Positions 61,371-64,000 of a stretch of DNA of 64,000 nt are shown here, one piece after another. Numbering within the stretch: position 1 is the first letter of the stretch; every line of letters begins with the position of its first letter. The stretch is from Streptomyces jeddahensis (lineage in GTDB: Bacteria; Actinomycetota; Actinomycetes; Streptomycetales; Streptomycetaceae): contig NZ_LOHS01000156.1 of the NCBI RefSeq assembly GCF_001642995.1, positions 124,001 to 188,000 on the forward strand, given 5' to 3'. The notes under the pieces are model-generated. The model made no database searches. It saw nothing but the letters and a program-made list of their open reading frames with translations, and had not been told where the DNA came from. Position numbers and translations under genes: made by a program.

Positions 61371-62566
61371 GCCGCCGTAAGAGGCCGGCCGCGACCACGT
61401 TGATGGTCTGCGCGGGATACGCCGCTCAGGGCCTCGGCTACGCCGCGGTCGTCACCGCGCTTCCCGCGGCCAAGGACCGCATGGACTTCAGCGACGCCGT
61501 CATCTCCGCGATTCTGCTCGGGGTCTGCGTCGCCGCGTCGTTCGGGTCGGGGCTGGCGGATGCGGTCGCTGTGCGCCGCGGGAGCCGGAGTGCGCTGTGC
61601 CTCGGATTCCTGCTGCAGTTCGCCGCCCTGGCCGGGATGAGCCTCGCCCACGACCGAGTCGTCTACCTGGGCGCGGTCGCCGTCTACGGTCTGGGCCTGG
61701 GTACGGTCGACGCGGCGAACAACATGCAGGGCGTCGCCCTGCAGAACCGCGCCGGAGTGCCCATGATGGGCCGCCTGTACTCGGCCTTCACCACCGGCGG
61801 CATCATCGGAGCGCTCCTCGCCGCGGCTCTGGCCACCGGCGGTGTCTCCGCACTGACCCTGGTCGGGGGCGTTGCTCTGCTGCAGCTCACCGTGGCACTC
61901 ACCGGCCGGATCTGGCTCCTGCCGCAGCATCCGGCCCGCCCGGCGGACACCACCTCGCCCGCCCGCCGACGCACCCCGCTCCCGCGAGCGGCGATCTGGG
62001 CTGTCGGGTCGCTCGTCCTCGTCGCCTACGTGCTCGACGCGGCGGTCTCGACCTGGAGCACCGTCTATCTCTCCGACGGGTTGAAGACCTCCGATGCCGT
62101 CGCGCCGGTCGGCTATGCGGCCTACCTGGCGATGGTCCTGCTCGCCCGGCTCGTGACCGACCCGGCCGTGCTGCGCTGGGGCCGACGTGCCGTCGGTGTG
62201 TGCGCCCTCGCCCTCGGAACCATCGGGTGCGCCCTCGTCGTCACCGGCCCGGGCGCCGCGGCGGCCATCGCCGGATTCGCGGTCGCCGGCATCGCCACCG
62301 GAGTCCTGGTGCCGATCGCCTTCGCGGCCGCCGGTCAGCTGCTGCCCGACCGCAGCGACGAGGTCATCGCCCGCGTCAACGTCTTCAACTATGCCGGCGC
62401 CGTCACCGGAGCCGTCGTCCCGGGCCTGCTCGGCGCAGGTGCCGACCTCCGGCTCGGGTTCGTGGCACCCGCGCTCGCGCTCCTGCTCGTGCTGCCCCTC
62501 GCCCGCCGGCTCCCGACCCGTACCTCCGCTTCCCGCAAGCCTCTTCCCGAAGGAGAACCAGCGTGA
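61367..62566 (+). CDS. MFS transporter
   Basis: A 399-residue major facilitator with about 12 helices (TLMVCAGYAAQGLGYAAVVT, FTTGGIIGALLAAALATGG, GVLVPIAFAAAGQLLP). GTG overlaps the kinase TGA (GTGA). It likely imports the substrate of the pathway encoded with it; similar small MFS proteins carry sugars or amines. Confidence 0.9.
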   Translation: MSRRKRPAATTLMVCAGYAAQGLGYAAVVTALPAAKDRMDFSDAVISAILLGVCVAASFGSGLADAVAVRRGSRSALCLGFLLQFAALAGMSLAHDRVVYLGAVAVYGLGLGTVDAANNMQGVALQNRAGVPMMGRLYSAFTTGGIIGALLAAALATGGVSALTLVGGVALLQLTVALTGRIWLLPQHPARPADTTSPARRRTPLPRAAIWAVGSLVLVAYVLDAAVSTWSTVYLSDGLKTSDAVAPVGYAAYLAMVLLARLVTDPAVLRWGRRAVGVCALALGTIGCALVVTGPGAAAAIAGFAVAGIATGVLVPIAFAAAGQLLPDRSDEVIARVNVFNYAGAVTGAVVPGLLGAGADLRLGFVAPALALLLVLPLARRLPTRTSASRKPLPEGEPA

Positions 62567-63945
62567 CCGACGACGTCGATGTCGTGGTGGTGGGCGCCGG
62601 ACTTTCCGGCCTCGCCGCCGCCCGCAGCCTGCAGCGGCACGGGCTGCGCGTGAAGGTGTTCGAGGCGCTCGACAGGGTCGGAGGCCGCGTCGACTCCGCC
62701 ACCGTCGCCGATGCGCATGTCGACCTCGGAGGCACCTTCGTCGGACCCGACCACGACCGCATCAACTCCCTCGCCGACGAGGTCGGCGTGGGCCGCTACC
62801 TGACGCACGACGCCGGGGACAACCTGCTGCTGTGGCGCAAGGACCGCAAGCGGTACCGCGGGGCCGTCCTCCCGATCGGTGCGACCTCCTTGCTGGACCT
62901 CGCCCGTATCCGTTCCTCCCTCGAGCGGATGAGCCGCAAGATCCCCGTCGGCCGGCCGTGGGGCGCCCCCGATGCGGCAGGCCTCGACGCCCAGACCCTC
63001 GGCAGCTGGCTCACCGCCAAGCACGCCGGCCAGGCCACCAAAGACCTGATGGCGGTGGTGTGCAAGACCTCGTGGGGCTGCGAACCCTCGGAGATCTCGC
63101 TGCTGTACGTGCTGCACTACATCGCCCAGGCGGGCGGGCTCGACCCGATGCTCGACACCCGCGGCGGCGCGCAGGAGCAGCACTTCGTCGAAGGCTCGCA
63201 CGAGATCGCGGTCCGCGTCGCCGACGGACTGGGCGCGGACACCGTCCGCCTCGGGTCGCCGGTCCTGCGGATCGACTGGAGCGACGACGCTGTGACCGTC
63301 CACAGCGACGACGGCCCCACCACCGCACGCCGCGTCATCGTCGCGGTTCCGCCGGCCATGCGACGCCGGATCCGGTTCGTCCCCGACCTTCCCGCCGCGC
63401 ACCGGCGCCTCTCACAGCGCTGGTCGCCCGGCGTACTGTCCAAGATCTACGCCGTCTACGAGGCGCCGTTCTGGCGCGAACAGGGCCTCAGCGGCATGAC
63501 GATCTCCGACGAAGGCCCCGTCTTCATCACCTTCGACGCCAGCCCTCCCGACGCCTCCCGCGGCGTCCTCCTCGGCTTCATCGGAGGCGACTACGCACGC
63601 GAGTGGGACTCAGTGGACGCCGCCGAACGGCGCATGCGCACGCTCTCGGTGCTCGCGGACCTCTTCGGAGAACGCGCCCTGAAACCACGCGGCTACACCG
63701 ATCAGCGGTGGGGCGAGGAGGACTGGCTCGGCGGCGGACCCACGGCAGCACCAGGCCCCGGAGCGGTCGCCTCGTTGCACGCCCGGCTGGCAGAGCCGGT
63801 CGGCCCCATCCACTGGGCCGGCACCGAGACCGCGCGACGCTGGGCCGGATTCATGGACGGCGCGGTCACAGCCGGCGAACGCGCCGCCCGCGAGACCGCC
63901 ATCGAACTCACCACCACCACGCCCGACGAGAAGGCACGCCGATGA
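62563..63945 (+). CDS. flavin-dependent amine oxidase
   Basis: A 460-residue FAD enzyme of the monoamine-oxidase family. DVVVVGAGLSGLAAARSLQR is the ADP-binding fold; RVGGRVDSATVADAHVDLGG, GAQEQHFVEGSHEIAVRVAD and a C-terminal GPIHWAGTETARRWAGFMDG flavin-contact segment are typical. It oxidises an amine to an imine/aldehyde with O2; the substrate is unknown. GTG overlaps the MFS stop (GTGA); GAAGGAG upstream. Its own stop overlaps the next start (ATGA). Confidence 0.93.
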   Translation: MTDDVDVVVVGAGLSGLAAARSLQRHGLRVKVFEALDRVGGRVDSATVADAHVDLGGTFVGPDHDRINSLADEVGVGRYLTHDAGDNLLLWRKDRKRYRGAVLPIGATSLLDLARIRSSLERMSRKIPVGRPWGAPDAAGLDAQTLGSWLTAKHAGQATKDLMAVVCKTSWGCEPSEISLLYVLHYIAQAGGLDPMLDTRGGAQEQHFVEGSHEIAVRVADGLGADTVRLGSPVLRIDWSDDAVTVHSDDGPTTARRVIVAVPPAMRRRIRFVPDLPAAHRRLSQRWSPGVLSKIYAVYEAPFWREQGLSGMTISDEGPVFITFDASPPDASRGVLLGFIGGDYAREWDSVDAAERRMRTLSVLADLFGERALKPRGYTDQRWGEEDWLGGGPTAAPGPGAVASLHARLAEPVGPIHWAGTETARRWAGFMDGAVTAGERAARETAIELTTTTPDEKARR

Positions 63946-64000
63946 CCTGGAGCCGCCACCACAGCCAGCTGACCACCGCCACCGCCCCCCAGCTGTGGGA
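63942..64000 (+). CDS. next operon gene, N-terminal fragment (runs off window)
   Basis: Nineteen codons, MTWSRHHSQLTTATAPQLW, coupled by ATGA to the amine oxidase. Too short to identify. Confidence 0.6.
   Translation, partial: MTWSRHHSQLTTATAPQLW

Noticed and set aside
1..64000. tRNA or rRNA genes
   Set aside because: No cloverleaf with a T-loop GTTCGAAT-type core or rRNA sequence was noticed on either strand by eye; a tRNAscan run would settle it.

Overview
The window reads as a chromosomal accessory region of a Streptomyces or very close relative. The DNA is very G+C-rich, with GTG and occasional TTG starts and many 4-base stop/start overlaps (ATGA, GTGA, TTGA). Several families are typical of actinomycetes: XRE/DUF5753 with DUF397, trypsin-STAND with Trypco2, a mycothiol-type formaldehyde dehydrogenase, and DUF2599/PKD secreted proteins. 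I saw no tRNA, rRNA or CRISPR array.

Layout. 0-1.3 kb: a YeeE/YedE sulfur-transport operon running off the left edge. 1.6-3.5 kb: dead fragments (IS5 transposase, Mutator transposase, phage portal, SpoIIE-like phosphatase) around an intact double-glycine leader peptide gene (2227-2436). 3.6-5.7 kb: beta-carbonic anhydrase plus SulP transporter. 6.4-7.5 kb: broken LysR. 7.5-11.1 kb: two Tat-exported amidohydrolases with a GntR regulator. 11.3-12.9 kb: Old Yellow Enzyme and MerR. 13.2-19.0 kb: secreted and lipoproteins, phage and transposase scraps, NmrA-like reductase and TetR. 19.07-19.97 kb: an internally deleted IS3.

20.3-33.5 kb is dense in signal-transducing ATPases and peptidases. It holds a NB-ARC/TPR protein with seven near-identical 120-bp TPR units and a small partner, a chimeric HATPase-Doc ORF beside an XRE/DUF397 pair, and a Trypco2 + trypsin-NB-ARC-TPR module. 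It also holds a truncated HTH gene, an internally deleted TnpB and a truncated NB-ARC gene. 33.5-42.8 kb holds a tandem-MerR regulator with an erythromycin-esterase-like enzyme, HxlR with a haloalkane dehalogenase (an IS5 sits in its stop codon), a CoA-transferase, a GH5 glycosidase and a nucleotidyltransferase. 42.9-49.7 kb holds an NhaA-DsbA fusion, a pseudogene, and a CHAT-TPR peptidase divergent from a small protein and a membrane protein.

49.7-56.3 kb is an NHLM-type peptide export cassette: a precursor peptide, a strong terminator hairpin, an HlyD adaptor, a C39-peptidase ABC transporter and a second ABC transporter. Its precursor is a paralogue of the one at 2.2 kb. Both have a 23-residue Gly-Gly leader, a cysteine-free core, the same ribosome-binding context and the same upstream box about 105 bp before the start. 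No modification enzyme is present in the window. 56.6-64 kb is metabolic: DoxX, a metallo-hydrolase with mycothiol-dependent dehydrogenase, then an AraC regulator divergent from a translationally coupled PfkB kinase / MFS / flavin amine oxidase operon that continues past the right edge.

The most notable things are the two-locus, apparently unmodified Gly-Gly peptide system with its duplicated upstream region, and the cluster of NLR-like and caspase-like modules (STAND-TPR, trypsin-STAND, CHAT-TPR). The latter look like biological-conflict systems set among decayed mobile elements.
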